This document shows, one piece after another, positions 9,941 to 18,679 of a stretch of DNA of 64,000 nucleotides (position 1 is the first letter of the stretch; each line of letters opens with the position of its first letter). Under the pieces are notes generated by a model. The model made no database searches. It was not told the origin of the DNA and worked only from the letters and a program-made list of their open reading frames with translations. Source of the stretch: Variovorax sp. PAMC 28711 (GTDB lineage: Bacteria; Pseudomonadota; Gammaproteobacteria; Burkholderiales; Burkholderiaceae_C); contig NZ_CP014517.1 in the NCBI RefSeq assembly GCF_001577265.1, positions 921,001 through 985,000 of the forward strand. The letters run 5' to 3'. Made by a program: the position numbers and the translations under genes.

Positions 9941-11388
9941 TGGCCGCGCCCGAAGAGTCCGTGGTCCACGGCTCGACGGCAAGGCCCTCCGATCTGCCTT
10001 CTGTCGATCAACTGCTGCGCGGCGACGCAGCCTCCACCCTGCTCATCGCCCACGGTCGCACGCTGGTCGTCACCGAAGCGCGCGCGTTGCTCGACGGCTT
10101 GCGCCAACGGGCGATCGCCGGCACCTTGCCGCTGGCCGAGGTGGACGTTGCCGCACTCGTCTCGGGACTCGCATCGCGCATCGACCAGCGCCTCGCGCCC
10201 CGCATGCGCGGCGTGCTCAACCTGACGGGCACCGTCATCCACACCAATCTCGGCCGTGCGGTGCTGGCCGATGCGGCGCTGCAGCGCTTGCTCACGGTGA
10301 TGACCTCGCCGAACAATCTCGAATACGACCTCGTGTCGGGTGGCCGCGGCGACCGCGATTCGCTCATCGAAGACCTGCTCTGCACGATCACCGGCGCCGA
10401 GGCAGCGACCGTGGTCAACAACAACGCCGCCGCCGTGCTGCTGACCATCGCCGCGCTGGCACGCGACCGCGAGGTGATCGTCTCGCGCGGCGAGCTGGTC
10501 GAGATCGGCGGCGCCTTCCGCATGCCCGACGTGATGGCCAGTGCCGGCGCGCACATGGTCGAAGTCGGCACCACCAACCGCACGCACCCGGCCGACTACG
10601 AGCGCGCGATCACCGAGCGCACCGGCCTCGTGATGAAGGTGCACACCAGCAACTACGCGGTGCAGGGCTTCACCGCCGCGGTCGACGAGAAGACGCTGGC
10701 CGGCATCGCCCATGCGCGCGGCGTGCCGCTGGCCACCGACCTGGGCAGCGGCTCGCTGGTCGACCTGGCGCACTACGGCCTGCCGCGCGAGCCGCTGCCG
10801 CAGGAGATGCTCGCGGCCGGTTGCGACGTGGTCACTTTTTCCGGCGACAAGCTGCTGGGCGGCCCCCAGGCCGGCCTCATCGTCGGCAGCAAGGCGGCCG
10901 TCGGCCGCATCCGCCAATTCCCGATGAAGCGGGCGCTGCGGATGAGCAAGCTGCCGCTGGCTGCGCTGGAAGCCACGCTGATGCTGTACCTGCGGCCGGA
11001 ACGCCTGGCGCAGGACCTGCCGACGCTGCGCCTGCTGACGCGGCCGGCCAACGCCATCCGCGACCTCGCGCGCACGCTGCAACCGGTGGTGGCCGCAGCC
11101 GTCGCGCCGCGCTTCACGGTCGAGGTGGTCGAGCTGCTCGGGCAGATCGGCTCGGGCTCGCTGCCCGTCGAGCGCCTGCCGTCGGCCGGCCTCGCGCTGG
11201 TGCCGGCCGGCACGTCGAAAAAGGGGCTGGGCACTGCGCTCGATGCGCTGGCGACGGCGCTGCGCCAACTGCCGCTGCCCGTCATCGGCCGCATCGCGGA
11301 TGATCGTCTGCTGCTCGACCTGCGCTGCCTCGAAGCCAGCGCGCCGTTTGTCGACCAGCTGCCTGCGCTGCGCGCTCGCCTGCAATAA
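9940..11388 (+). CDS. selA: L-seryl-tRNA(Sec) selenium transferase
   Basis: A 482-residue PLP enzyme that converts seryl-tRNA(Sec) to selenocysteyl-tRNA(Sec) with selenophosphate. An N-terminal tRNA-binding region precedes the fold-type I core; GVLNLTGTVIHTNLGR and TDLGSGSLVD are SelA signatures. Lys304 in FSGDKLLGGPQAG is the expected PLP-binding lysine. Length is close to E. coli SelA with a short N-terminal extension. It begins inside the fdhE stop codon (TGATG) and is followed 25 bases later by the first of three unassigned genes that separate it from selB. Confidence 0.97.
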   Translation: MAAPEESVVHGSTARPSDLPSVDQLLRGDAASTLLIAHGRTLVVTEARALLDGLRQRAIAGTLPLAEVDVAALVSGLASRIDQRLAPRMRGVLNLTGTVIHTNLGRAVLADAALQRLLTVMTSPNNLEYDLVSGGRGDRDSLIEDLLCTITGAEAATVVNNNAAAVLLTIAALARDREVIVSRGELVEIGGAFRMPDVMASAGAHMVEVGTTNRTHPADYERAITERTGLVMKVHTSNYAVQGFTAAVDEKTLAGIAHARGVPLATDLGSGSLVDLAHYGLPREPLPQEMLAAGCDVVTFSGDKLLGGPQAGLIVGSKAAVGRIRQFPMKRALRMSKLPLAALEATLMLYLRPERLAQDLPTLRLLTRPANAIRDLARTLQPVVAAAVAPRFTVEVVELLGQIGSGSLPVERLPSAGLALVPAGTSKKGLGTALDALATALRQLPLPVIGRIADDRLLLDLRCLEASAPFVDQLPALRARLQ

Positions 11389-11413
11389 CTCTTTACCTCC
11401 TTCGGAAACGCCC

Positions 11414-12529
11414 ATGCGCCACCTCGATCTGCTCGCCCCCCTCCTGACCGACACGCTGGCGCCCTTGGCCCAGCGCACCGACACCGAGGGCCGCTTTCCG
11501 CGCGAGGTGATCCAGGCCCTCGGCGACGCCGGCCTGCTCGGGCTCGTGTCCGCAACGTCGGTCGGCGGCATGGGCCACGGCTTGGCCGAAGCGGCGCAGG
11601 TCGTCTCGGGCATCGCGCAGAGCTGCCCGTCGACGGCGATGGTGGTGTGCATGCACTACTGCGCGACCGCCGTGCTCGAACAGTCGGGCAGCGAGGCCGT
11701 GCGCACGGCCATCGCGAGCGGCCGGCACCTGAGCACCCTCGCCTTCTCCGAAGCCGATTCGCGCAGCCACTTCTGGGCGCCGACCGGCACCGCACGCGCG
11801 GAAGGCGACGGCGTCGTGCTCGACGCACGCAAGAGCTGGGTCACCTCGGCCTTCGAAGCAGACAGCTACGTGTGGTCGAGCAAGCCGCTCGCCGCCGAAG
11901 GCACGAGCACGCTGTGGTTCGTCGACGCCAAGGCAACGGGCCTGGCCCAACCCTTCAAGTTCGACGGCCTCGGCCTGCGCGGCAACGCGTCGACGCCGAT
12001 CACGGCCGAGGGCGTGCGCGTCGCGGCCGGCGATCGCCTGTGCGAAGACGGCAAGGGCTTCGACACGATGATGGGCACGGTGCTGCCGTGGTTCACCACG
12101 CTCAGCGCGGCCTGCTCGGTCGGCCTGATGGAAGGCGCCCTGTCGCGCGCGATCGGCCATGTGGGCCAGACGCGCCATGTGCACCTCGACAGTTCGCTGG
12201 CCGACCTGCCGACCATCCGCGCCTACCTGGCCCGCGCACGCATCAAGACCGACATGGCGCAGGCGCTGCTGGGCGACACCATTGCCGCCATCGGCGCCGG
12301 TCGACCCGACACCCTGCTGCGCGTGCTCGAAGTGAAGGCGGCCGCCGCCGAGACTGCCCTCGAAGTCACCGACATCGCGATGCGCGTGTGCGGCGGCGCG
12401 GCCTTCCGCAAGGAGGCCGGCATCGAGCGCCTGTTCCGCGATGCGCGCGCCTCGAGCGTGATGGCGCCCACGTCCGACGTGCTTTACGACTTCATCGGCA
12501 AGGCCATCACCGGCCTGCCGTTGTTCTGA
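11414..12529 (+). CDS. Acyl-CoA dehydrogenase-fold flavoprotein without the usual catalytic Glu
   Basis: A 371-residue protein with the three-part acyl-CoA dehydrogenase fold: an N-terminal helical domain, a central beta domain (TLAFSEADSRSHF, then KSWVTSA) and a C-terminal helical domain ending in GIERLFRDARA. In true acyl-CoA dehydrogenases the RDA helix is followed by IYEGT, whose Glu is the catalytic base; here the matching stretch reads VMAPT. This resembles flavin monooxygenases of the same fold (DszC/SfnB group), which also lack that Glu. Function is unknown. It lies inside the selenium operon, 25 bases after selA and 10 bases before the next gene, so a role in selenium or sulfur chemistry is an inference from context only. 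Confidence 0.75.
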   Translation: MRHLDLLAPLLTDTLAPLAQRTDTEGRFPREVIQALGDAGLLGLVSATSVGGMGHGLAEAAQVVSGIAQSCPSTAMVVCMHYCATAVLEQSGSEAVRTAIASGRHLSTLAFSEADSRSHFWAPTGTARAEGDGVVLDARKSWVTSAFEADSYVWSSKPLAAEGTSTLWFVDAKATGLAQPFKFDGLGLRGNASTPITAEGVRVAAGDRLCEDGKGFDTMMGTVLPWFTTLSAACSVGLMEGALSRAIGHVGQTRHVHLDSSLADLPTIRAYLARARIKTDMAQALLGDTIAAIGAGRPDTLLRVLEVKAAAAETALEVTDIAMRVCGGAAFRKEAGIERLFRDARASSVMAPTSDVLYDFIGKAITGLPLF

Positions 12530-12539
12530 AAGAAACCAC

Positions 12540-13403
12540 ATGACCCCACCGACACTGATCATGGGCGCCGTCGCCTACGCGCCCAAGGTCGTCACCATCT
12601 GGGAAGGCTTCAAGGCCTTCTTCGTGGCGCACGGCCTGCCCTTCGACTACGTGCTGTATTCGAACTACGAACGCCAGGTGGAGGCGCAGTTCGAAGGCGC
12701 GATCCACGTTGCGTGGAACTCGCCGCTGGCCTGGGTGCGCGCCGATCGCATCGCACGCAGCAAGGGTCTCCAGGTGCACTCGGTCGCGATGCGCGACACC
12801 GACATCGACCTGCGCTCGGTGATCGTCGTGCGCGCCGACAGCGGCATCCAGATCCCCACCGACCTGCGCGGCAAGACCGTCGGCGCGGGCGCGCTCGATT
12901 CGCCGCAGGCCACGCTGATTCCGCTGGACCACCTGCGCACCGAAGAAGGCCTGGTGCAGCGCGACGACTTCACGCTGAAGTACTTCGACGTGCTCGGCGG
13001 CAAGCATGGCGACCACATCGGCGGCGAGCGCGATGCGGCCCGCGCGCTGATGGCCGGCGAGATCGACGCCTGCTGCCTCATCGCCGGCAACCACTTGGCC
13101 TTCGGCCTCGACGGCACGCTGCCCGCCGGCAGCACGCGCGTCATCGCGAGTACCGCGCCCTTCGACCACTGCAACTTCACGACCAGCCCCGGCGCGCCCG
13201 AAGGGCTCATCGACCGCTTCGTGACGCTGCTGCTGTCGATGCGCTGGGACGATCCCGCCGTGCGACCGCTGCTCGAACTCGAAGGCCTGCGCGAGTGGCG
13301 CACCGGCCGCACCAGCGGCTACGCGCAGCTCGAGCGCGCGGTCGACGACGAACGTTTCTACAGCCCCGATGGCCGCATCCTCAACGCCGACTATCGATAT
13401 TGA
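12540..13403 (+). CDS. PhnD-like substrate-binding protein lacking a signal peptide
   Basis: A 287-residue protein of the periplasmic-binding-protein fold related to the phosphonate/phosphite-binding PhnD family. Visible features include [15 protein letters not shown] at the N-terminus, [25 protein letters not shown] (the ligand-pocket region), [17 protein letters not shown] near residue 100 and [13 protein letters not shown]. The ATG at 12540 leads directly into the first beta strand, so no export signal is seen and the protein should be cytoplasmic. That is unusual for this fold and suggests a binding or enzymatic role rather than transport. It sits between the acyl-CoA-dehydrogenase-like gene and the ferritin-like gene, with a 35-base overlap with the latter. 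Confidence 0.75.
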   Translation: MTPPTLIMGAVAYAPKVVTIWEGFKAFFVAHGLPFDYVLYSNYERQVEAQFEGAIHVAWNSPLAWVRADRIARSKGLQVHSVAMRDTDIDLRSVIVVRADSGIQIPTDLRGKTVGAGALDSPQATLIPLDHLRTEEGLVQRDDFTLKYFDVLGGKHGDHIGGERDAARALMAGEIDACCLIAGNHLAFGLDGTLPAGSTRVIASTAPFDHCNFTTSPGAPEGLIDRFVTLLLSMRWDDPAVRPLLELEGLREWRTGRTSGYAQLERAVDDERFYSPDGRILNADYRY

Positions 13404-14574
13404 GTCGCTGGGCCTCGAAGAAGGCGCCCTGCTGCTCATCCGCCGCGCGCTGGCCGAACAGCCCGCGGGCGGTGCGCTGTGCGTGCAGGGCTCGGCGCCT
13501 GCGTGGGATCTGCATCTCGAAGCGTGGTGCCGGCAGCAGGGCCACGGCGTGCGCTTCACGACCAGCGAAGCCGGCGTGACACAAGCCCACCTGACGCGCG
13601 CGCTGCACGCCGAAGGTCGCTGGCACGGTGCGCAAACGACAGGCGATGCGGCGCAAGGCCCGGCCGAAGACGCGCTCGCCGGCTGGGGCCTTGCCGCGCG
13701 CGGCGCGACCGTCGAAGCCGGCAGCCCGCCCTTCGCCTTCGCGCTGCACCGTCGCAACGAACTCTGGGCCGCCACCGCCGGCGAGCTCTATGCGCAGGCC
13801 GCGGCCGCGCAGTGGGACCCGGCGACCGCCGTCGACTGGAACGCGCCCTTCGACCTGCCGCCGCCGGTCGAGGCCGCCGTGGTCCAGGTCATGACCTACC
13901 TCATCGAGAACGAGAACGCTGCGCTGCTGGTGCCGGCGCGCCACCTCGGCCAGGTGCATCCGCACTACCGCGAGGTGCTGCAACTGCTGGCGCTGCAATG
14001 CGCCGACGAGGCACGGCATATCGAGGTGTTCACGCGCCGCGCGACGCTGCGGGGTGCGAGCCCGGCGCTCTCGACCGCCGGCGGCCAGGCCAGCCTGCAA
14101 TCGCTGTTCGACGCGCCCGACTTCTCCATCGCCACCTTCCTGCTGTCGGTGCTCGGCGAAGGCAGCTTCATCAACCTGCTGAACTTCCTGCACGCGCATG
14201 CGCCCGATCCGGTGACGCGGCAGATCGCGCGACTCGCAGCACGCGACGAGGCGCGGCATGTCGCCTTCGGCATGGCGCACCTCGAGTACCGGCTGGCCGA
14301 AGAACCCGACTATCAGATCCGCCTGCGCAACGCGATCGAGCAGCGCTACGACGCGCTCGCCAACACCGCCGGCCTGAACGAGGAGGTGTTCGACGCGCTG
14401 GTGCTGCTGGCCGCGGGTGAGCTCACGCTGCCCGCCGTGAAGCGCGGACACGAGGCGGTGCAACAGCTCAAGCGCGACATGGCGTCCGGCCGCCGCGCCC
14501 GGCTGGGACGCCTCGGCTTCGAACGTGCCGAAGCCGACCGGCTGGCCGACATGCACACGCGCAACTTCATGTGA
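13369..14574 (+). CDS. Ferritin-like diiron protein with degenerate TusA-like N-terminal domain
   Basis: A 401-residue protein. Residues 8-75 resemble the sulfur-carrier TusA ([16 protein letters not shown], then a beta-alpha unit), but the catalytic CPxP motif of TusA is replaced by EEGA, so it cannot act as a normal persulfide carrier. From about residue 165 there is a ferritin-like four-helix part with two carboxylate/histidine motifs, DEARHIEVF and [10 protein letters not shown], plus ENENAALL and EGSFINLL, which together give the ligands of a diiron site. The gene overlaps the previous one by 35 bases and ends 16 bases before selB. I know no characterised protein with this architecture; the domain split is my reading by eye. 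Confidence 0.7.
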   Translation: MAASSTPTIDIESLGLEEGALLLIRRALAEQPAGGALCVQGSAPAWDLHLEAWCRQQGHGVRFTTSEAGVTQAHLTRALHAEGRWHGAQTTGDAAQGPAEDALAGWGLAARGATVEAGSPPFAFALHRRNELWAATAGELYAQAAAAQWDPATAVDWNAPFDLPPPVEAAVVQVMTYLIENENAALLVPARHLGQVHPHYREVLQLLALQCADEARHIEVFTRRATLRGASPALSTAGGQASLQSLFDAPDFSIATFLLSVLGEGSFINLLNFLHAHAPDPVTRQIARLAARDEARHVAFGMAHLEYRLAEEPDYQIRLRNAIEQRYDALANTAGLNEEVFDALVLLAAGELTLPAVKRGHEAVQQLKRDMASGRRARLGRLGFERAEADRLADMHTRNFM

Positions 14575-14590
14575 GGCCGGAGCCGCGACC

Positions 14591-16489
14591 ATGATCATCG
14601 GCACCGCCGGCCACATCGACCACGGCAAGACCACGCTGGTGCGCGCGCTCACCGGCGTCGACACCGACCGGCTGCCTGAAGAGAAGCGCCGCGGCATCTC
14701 GATCGAGCTCGGTTACGCGTACCTTCGCGCGGCCGATGCCACCTCGCTCGGCTTCGTCGACGTGCCCGGCCACGAGCGCCTGTTGCACACCATGCTGGCC
14801 GGCGCCACCGGCGTCGACCACGCGCTGCTGGTGGTGGCCGCCGACGACGGCGTGATGCCGCAGACGCGCGAACATCTCGCCGTGGTCGCGCTGCTGGGCC
14901 TGCAGCGCGGCAGCGTCGCGATCACCAAGGTCGATCGCATCGACACGGTCGAGCGCGCGGCCCGCATTGCGCAGGTGCGGGCCGAGATCGATGCGCTGCT
15001 GGCCAGCACGCCGCTCGCGGGTGCGCCGGTCTTTCCGGTGTCCGCCACCACCGGCGAAGGCGTCGATGCGCTGCGCGATCACCTCGTCGCCGAAGCGCGC
15101 ACCGCGCGTTTTTACGACGATGCGCTCGCCTTCCGCCTGCCGGTCGATCGCGCCTTCACCCTGTCCGGCGTGGGCACGGTCGTCACCGGCTCGGTCATGG
15201 CCGGCAGCGTCCGCATCGGCGACGAACTGCTCGTCATGCCCGGCGAACGCAAGGTGCGCGTGCGCGGCATCCACGCGCAGAACGAGCAGGCCGAGTCGGC
15301 AGAAGCCGGCCAGCGTTGCGCCTTGGCGCTCGCCGGCATCGCCAGGGAAGACGTGCACCGCGGCCAGTGGCTGTGCGCACCCACCATTGCGCTGACGACG
15401 GCGCGCATCGACGTGCAACTCACGCTGTGGCCCGGCGAGGCGAACGCCCTGCGCTCCGGCACCACCGTGCACGCGCACCTGGGCGCGAGCGACGTGATGG
15501 CGTCGGTCGCGCTGCTCGACCGCAACGTGCTCGCACCCGGCGACACCGCACCCGCGCAACTCGTGCTGCGCGAGTCCTTGAGCGCCTGGCACGGCGACCG
15601 CGGCGTGCTGCGCGACGCATCGGCCATGCGCACGCTGGCCGGCGTGCGCGTGCTCGACCCCTTCGCGCCCACGCGCTACCGCCGCACGCCGGAGCGCCTG
15701 CAGGCTCGCGCGGCGTGGGCATTGGAAGACCGCAGCGCGCGCCTCGAAGCGCTGCTCGTGGGCGCGCCGCTGGGCCTCGATACAGACCGCACGCGCCGCG
15801 CGCTCGCGCTGCGCGCCGACGCCGCGCTGCCGTTGCCGTCCGACGCCGTGCACCTCGCCAACGCCGCCGTGGCGCGCCAGCACCTGGCAGCGTTGCAGCA
15901 GTCGATCACCGATCGGCTCACCGCCTTTCATCGCAGCGCGCCCGAAGAGGTCGGCCCCGATCTGCGGCGACTCAAGCGCCTGGCCGGCCCGCGCGTCGGC
16001 GATGCGCTGTGGCAGCACGCCGTCGAGGCGCTCCTCGCCACCGGCGCCCTCGCGCGAAGCGGTCACTGGCTGCACCTGCCGGCCCACGCCGCGGTGCTGA
16101 GCGCCGCCGAAGAACGGCTCGCGCAAAAGCTCTTGCCGCAGCTCGCCGACGGCGGCTTCGACCCGCCGTGGGTGCGCGATCTCGCCGTGGGCAGCGGTGC
16201 CACCGAACCCGTGGTGCGGCAGACGCTCGCGAGCCTGGCGCGACGCGGCCAGACCTGGCAGGTGGTCAAGGACTTGTACTATCCGTCAGTGACGATCGCG
16301 CGGCTGGCCGCGCTGGCCCGCGAATGCGTCGCGCAGCCCGAGGGGCTGCAGGCTGCGAGCTTTCGCGACGCCACCGGCCTCGGCCGCAAGCGCGCGATCC
16401 AGCTGCTGGAATTTTTCGACCGCATCGGGTTCACGCGGCGCGTGAAAGACCAGCATCTGCTGCGGCCGGACACGGTGTTGTTCCCATGA
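14591..16489 (+). CDS. selB: Selenocysteine-specific elongation factor
   Basis: A 632-residue GTPase that delivers selenocysteyl-tRNA to the ribosome at SECIS-marked UGA codons. The G1 motif GHIDHGKTT spans residues 7-15, DVPGHE is the G3 motif and TKVD the G4 motif. EF-Tu-like beta domains follow ([13 protein letters not shown]), then winged-helix repeats at the C-terminus that bind the SECIS hairpin ([19 protein letters not shown]). The start at 14591 is fixed by the family N-terminus [13 protein letters not shown]. The gene ends 16 bases before the tRNA-Sec gene, so both may be on one transcript. Confidence 0.97.
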   Translation: MIIGTAGHIDHGKTTLVRALTGVDTDRLPEEKRRGISIELGYAYLRAADATSLGFVDVPGHERLLHTMLAGATGVDHALLVVAADDGVMPQTREHLAVVALLGLQRGSVAITKVDRIDTVERAARIAQVRAEIDALLASTPLAGAPVFPVSATTGEGVDALRDHLVAEARTARFYDDALAFRLPVDRAFTLSGVGTVVTGSVMAGSVRIGDELLVMPGERKVRVRGIHAQNEQAESAEAGQRCALALAGIAREDVHRGQWLCAPTIALTTARIDVQLTLWPGEANALRSGTTVHAHLGASDVMASVALLDRNVLAPGDTAPAQLVLRESLSAWHGDRGVLRDASAMRTLAGVRVLDPFAPTRYRRTPERLQARAAWALEDRSARLEALLVGAPLGLDTDRTRRALALRADAALPLPSDAVHLANAAVARQHLAALQQSITDRLTAFHRSAPEEVGPDLRRLKRLAGPRVGDALWQHAVEALLATGALARSGHWLHLPAHAAVLSAAEERLAQKLLPQLADGGFDPPWVRDLAVGSGATEPVVRQTLASLARRGQTWQVVKDLYYPSVTIARLAALARECVAQPEGLQAASFRDATGLGRKRAIQLLEFFDRIGFTRRVKDQHLLRPDTVLFP

Positions 16490-16505
16490 ATTTGCACGCA
16501 TGCAT

Positions 16506-16600
16506 GGGAGGGAATCGTCCCTGGTGGGGCGGCCGGGCTTCAAACCCGGTGGGTGGCGCCACGCGTCGCCGGGAGGGTTCGACTCCCTCTCCCTTCCGCC
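16506..16600 (+). tRNA. selC: tRNA-Sec (anticodon TCA)
   Basis: The sequence folds as a bacterial selenocysteine tRNA. It has an 8-bp acceptor stem (GGGAGGGA, 16506-16513, with TCCCTTCC, 16590-16597, one G-U pair), a 6-bp D stem (CGTCCC/GGGGCG), an anticodon stem CCGGG/CCCGG with loop CTTCAAA and anticodon TCA at 16540-16542, a long variable arm, and the T arm GAGGG-TTCGACT-CCCTC. The discriminator base is G16598. CC follows but the final A of CCA is not encoded (the next base is C), so it must be added after transcription. Its position directly after selB supports the call. Confidence 0.96.
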
Positions 16601-16612
16601 CTTTCGCGGCGG
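16596..16612 (+). terminator. GC hairpin at the 3' end of the tRNA-Sec gene
   Basis: CCGCC (16596-16600) can pair with GGCGG (16608-16612) around a 7-base loop. The left arm uses the last bases of the mature tRNA. There is no T run after it, so it is at best a weak or factor-dependent terminator, or simply a processing landmark for the end of the selB-selC transcript. Confidence 0.3.
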
Positions 16613-16694
16613 GCGCGCTCACATAGACGACCTGCTCTCGCGCCGCGCCGAATTCCAGCGCAAGAGCGCCACCGAGCGCAGTGCGTACCTGGCG

Positions 16695-16931
16695 ATGCTC
16701 GCCAAGATGCGCGACGACGGTTGGGGCGATGCGGAAAACGCGCGTTTCGTCGGCGGACGCGACCTCAGCGTGCCGGGGGGCCATGCGCGCGGTCACACGC
16801 GCGCGGTGCTCACCATCGCGTCGCTTCGCGGCGCCGATACCGCCGACAACGATCTGTTCGACCTGTTGCCGCGACTTCACAAACGCGCCGAGGACATCGG
16901 GCGCATCGCGGGCATCAACGCATCAGCATGA
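16695..16931 (+). CDS. Small hypothetical protein downstream of selC
   Basis: A 78-residue frame starting with MLAKMRDDGWGDAENARFVGG. Codon third positions are mostly G or C, as in the neighbours, which favours real coding. The open frame extends upstream through the tRNA gene, and protein-like sequence (DDLLSRRAEFQRKSATERS) begins just after the tRNA, so a non-ATG start near 16630 is possible; the ATG given is the first one outside the tRNA. It overlaps the convergent gene at 16915 by 17 bases. I recognise no family. Confidence 0.4.
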   Translation: MLAKMRDDGWGDAENARFVGGRDLSVPGGHARGHTRAVLTIASLRGADTADNDLFDLLPRLHKRAEDIGRIAGINASA

Positions 16932-17430
16932 ACCCGACGGCCACCACGCCCGCACCGCCGAGCACCATCACCAGGCGCTTCACGCCGCTCGTCTTGCGCC
17001 GTCCGCGGTAGTTTTCGAGGCGCGCGGGCAGCGTGCGGATTTCGTCCATCGATCGGGGCGGTTCCAGTCGCTCGTCCAGTGCGATCGCCTTGAAGAGTGG
17101 CGTCAGCACCGGATGCCCGGCGACGTCCTCTGCGACGGTGTTCGGGTGGTCGTGCACGTTGGCGATGAAGGTCATCAGCACATGGCCCTGTGGCGTGAAG
17201 CCGATGTCTTCGCCGGTCATCACGAGCACACCTTGGTCGATCAACGCATCGAGGCCGCGGCGCACGTAGGGCCTCTCATTCACCGGCACCGTCAATTGCA
17301 GCCCGGTGCGCGACGTCTTCTGGGTTTGCGTGGCGATGCATCGCTGGTGCACCAGCGATGCGAGCACGCCGGCAAACGCCTCGCGCTCGGTGAGTGCTCT
17401 GGCGGTGCCGGAGCGTGAAGGTGGGTTCAT
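16915..17430 (-). CDS. Hypothetical protein with C-terminal membrane anchor
   Basis: A 171-residue protein. The first part is predicted soluble and has a winged-helix-like look (LIDQGVLVMTGEDIGFTPQG near residue 66). A basic stretch RGRRKTSGVKR precedes a C-terminal hydrophobic helix (LVMVLGGAGVVAVGF), giving a tail-anchored arrangement with the N-terminus in the cytoplasm. The start at 17430 was chosen because the frame above it lacks coding character. Neighbours do not suggest a role. I do not recognise the family. Confidence 0.55.
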   Translation of the reverse strand: MNPPSRSGTARALTEREAFAGVLASLVHQRCIATQTQKTSRTGLQLTVPVNERPYVRRGLDALIDQGVLVMTGEDIGFTPQGHVLMTFIANVHDHPNTVAEDVAGHPVLTPLFKAIALDERLEPPRSMDEIRTLPARLENYRGRRKTSGVKRLVMVLGGAGVVAVGFMLMR

Positions 17431-17583
17431 GAAAACGACTCTGCAAATGAATGGGATGCGGAAGTGACCCGCATTGTTTACGTGGCAACACCGCAGGTGG
17501 ATGTGGCCATTTTTCTGATTTTCAGTAGCGCTTTGCGGGCAGGTCGCTCGGCGTCCAGTCCGACGCGGGACGGGAATGCGGCG

Positions 17584-17775
17584 ATGCAACCTGAGCGCAT
17601 GACCGATCCAAGAAATGTCGCGCACGACAAGAAAGTGCAACAAGAGAAGAAACACCGCGGCGAGGAAGTCGCACCCGACGCAGAACACGCACCGCAGCCC
17701 GGCATGAAGCCGGCGCTCAAGCATTCCGGCGAAAAGGCGGACGACGCTGCCGACGACAAGGGCGAGGGCACCTGA
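17584..17775 (+). CDS. Small charged hypothetical protein
   Basis: A 63-residue, strongly charged protein rich in Lys, Glu and Asp (HDKKVQQEKKHRGEE), probably disordered, with no signal peptide or membrane segment. An alternative ATG lies at 17599. The stop codon overlaps the start of the next small gene (TGATG), so the two are translated together. No known family is recognised. Confidence 0.5.
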   Translation: MQPERMTDPRNVAHDKKVQQEKKHRGEEVAPDAEHAPQPGMKPALKHSGEKADDAADDKGEGT

Positions 17776-17972
17776 TGTCCAGCGTGCCCACGACCCCCAC
17801 CGCGCCCGAAGGGCCGGAAAGCGAAGCGCTGATCGAACAGGCGCGCCACGAGGCCCAGGAAAAGATCGCCGCCCTGCATGCCGAAGAAGGCACCGTGAAC
17901 TCCGAAGGCGCCCAGAACTCGCCGAGCCCCGAAGACGTGATCCCCGAACAGGCGCCCGAAGAGGCGCCTTGA
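17775..17972 (+). CDS. Small acidic hypothetical protein
   Basis: A 65-residue acidic protein rich in Glu, Pro and Ala, with one predicted helix (ALIEQARHEAQEKIAALHAEE) and a disordered tail. It overlaps the gene before it by one base and ends 32 bases before the PaoA start, so it may share a transcript with the aldehyde oxidoreductase operon. No family is recognised. Confidence 0.5.
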   Translation: MSSVPTTPTAPEGPESEALIEQARHEAQEKIAALHAEEGTVNSEGAQNSPSPEDVIPEQAPEEAP

Positions 17973-18004
17973 ACAAGCCACCAGACCCCACCGCTGGAAC
18001 CACG

Positions 18005-18679
18005 ATGTCGACACCCCCAAATTTTTTCGAAGTCCGCCGACGCGGCGTGCTCGCCGGTGGCCTGGCCACCGCGGCAGGCACCGTTCTGCCAGCGGCGTCC
18101 AGCCACGCACAGGCATCCGGCGCCACCGCGCCTGCGAACGGCGGCACCGGCCCCACGCCGATGCTGCCGGTCGCGCTCAAGGTCAACGGTCGCACCCACG
18201 CGCTGAACCTCGACACACGCACGACCTTGCTTGACGCGCTGCGCGAGCACATCCAGTTGACTGGCTCCAAGAAGGGGTGCGACCACGGCCAGTGCGGTGC
18301 TTGCACCGTGCTGGTCAACGGACGGCGCATCAACAGCTGCCTCACATTGGCGGTGCTGCACGACGGCGACGAGATCACGACGATCGAAGGCCTCGGCACG
18401 CCGGACCAGCTGCATCCGATGCAGGCGGCGTTCGTCAAGCACGATGGCTTTCAGTGCGGCTACTGCACGCCGGGGCAAATCTGTTCCGCCGTTGGCGCGC
18501 TACAGGAAATCAAGGCCGGAATTCCCAGTCATGTGAGTGTCGACGTGACGGCCATCCAGCGCGCCACGCCGGACGAAATCCGCGAGCGCATGAGCGGCAA
18601 CATCTGCCGCTGCGGCGCCTATGCCAACATCCTCGACGCCATCCAGGAAGTCGCTGGCGTTCCGGGAGACAGGGCATGA
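18005..18679 (+). CDS. paoA: Aldehyde oxidoreductase, 2Fe-2S subunit (PaoA/YagT type)
   Basis: A 224-residue iron-sulfur subunit of a periplasmic molybdenum aldehyde oxidoreductase. A Tat-type signal ([12 protein letters not shown], then a hydrophobic stretch ending at SHAQA) exports the complex. The plant-type 2Fe-2S site is [16 protein letters not shown] and the C-terminal site is CGYCTPGQ with NICRCGAY. I chose the ATG at 18005; a TTG at 17969 would overlap the previous gene. The stop overlaps paoB as ATGA. Confidence 0.93.
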   Translation: MSTPPNFFEVRRRGVLAGGLATAAGTVLPAASSHAQASGATAPANGGTGPTPMLPVALKVNGRTHALNLDTRTTLLDALREHIQLTGSKKGCDHGQCGACTVLVNGRRINSCLTLAVLHDGDEITTIEGLGTPDQLHPMQAAFVKHDGFQCGYCTPGQICSAVGALQEIKAGIPSHVSVDVTAIQRATPDEIRERMSGNICRCGAYANILDAIQEVAGVPGDRA

